Origin: Bradyrhizobium uaiense
GTDB taxonomy: Bacteria > Pseudomonadota > Alphaproteobacteria > Rhizobiales > Xanthobacteraceae
DNA length: 53,775 bases
Direction: 5' to 3'
NCBI RefSeq assembly: GCF_010811875.1
Contig: NZ_VKHP01000028.1
Span: 1 to 53,775 of the forward strand
Each line of letters starts with the position of its first letter. Position 1 is the stretch's first letter. Shown piece after piece: positions 53,649 through 53,775 of this stretch. Position numbers and translations under genes: made by a program. A model generated the notes under the pieces. The model was not told where the DNA came from, ran no database searches, and saw nothing but the letters and a program-made list of their open reading frames with translations.

Positions 53649-53775
53649 GCCGGAGATGAACACGAACAGATCGGCCGCGTCGCTGAAGCCGAAATTCTTC
53701 TGCGTGATCCAGTTCACCGCGTTGTTCGGGATATGGTCGCGATAGATCGCCCAGTTGGCGAAGCCGCGCAGCAGG
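53649..53775 (-). pseudogene. OpgC fragment fused to asparaginase
   Basis: The minus strand reads LLRGFANWAIYRDHIPNNAV then NWITQKNFGFSDAADLFVFI and SG, then enters asparaginase. The pattern DHIPNN... HFGFSDA..LFVFISG is the OpgC core seen also in the intact gene at 7118-8311 (DHIPNN... HYGFSDATEVFMFVSG). So a second opgC gene reaches the window edge, cut after about 42 codons. Confidence 0.8.

Overview
The window looks like a chromosomal piece, possibly a whole contig, of a Bradyrhizobium-type alphaproteobacterium (Nitrobacteraceae: Bradyrhizobium, Rhodopseudomonas, Afipia and relatives). The signs are high GC, a FixK-type CRP/FNR regulator with many matching operators, a GapR-like DUF2312 protein, the alphaproteobacterial Tol-Pal/TilS/FtsH gene order, a PHB synthase/reductase operon and Bradyrhizobium-style intergenic hairpin repeats. 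No rRNA, tRNA, CRISPR, prophage or intact insertion sequence was recognised.

Region A (about 1-20600) is an accessory low-oxygen/stress island. It holds an operon for acetoacetyl-CoA reductase, a CBS protein, an eRF1-like protein and PHB synthase (broken at the window edge). It also holds a universal stress protein, two c-type cytochromes, a FixK-like regulator next to oxygen-independent HemN, an OpgC membrane acyltransferase, a LysE exporter, a LOG protein, a beta-CASP nuclease-like protein, an S1C protease and several tiny membrane proteins. Seven CBS-domain proteins lie in 17 kb, five of them with an added BON domain. Twelve perfect TTGA-N6-TCAA palindromes (FixK/FNR boxes) and several near matches sit in front of these genes. 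By reading I infer one FixK-driven hypoxia regulon: FixK, itself behind a FixJ-like palindrome, would switch on haem synthesis without oxygen, electron carriers, carbon storage and a set of nucleotide-sensing CBS-BON proteins. This is the most interesting system in the window.

Region B (about 20600-30400) is mostly ordinary chromosome: a decayed solute-binding-protein remnant, GapR, DUF1244, DUF1036-pyruvate kinase, OsmC, a TetR regulator, a large membrane protein, DUF3052 and FtsH.

Region C (about 30400-40530, all on the minus strand) is the cell-envelope cluster tolQ-tolR-tolA-tolB, then a GGDEF/EAL protein and a FeeM-like acyltransferase, then pal-cpoB-tilS-ftsH. The two signalling-type genes split tolB from pal.

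Region D (about 40530-53775) holds crcB, sodB, acetyltransferase, MATE, DUF2147, DUF3095 (cyclase-like), a CobW-type zinc GTPase behind a perfect 28-bp Zur-like palindrome, htpG, an MBL hydrolase with a rubredoxin-like knuckle, an AraC regulator, an ECF sigma-like protein and a broken asparaginase.

Both extreme ends carry a rearranged gene. phaC is broken by an inverted fragment within the first 79 bases, and asparaginase is fused to an opgC fragment within the last 130 bases. Because each join lies about one short read from an end, assembly chimeras are the leading explanation.
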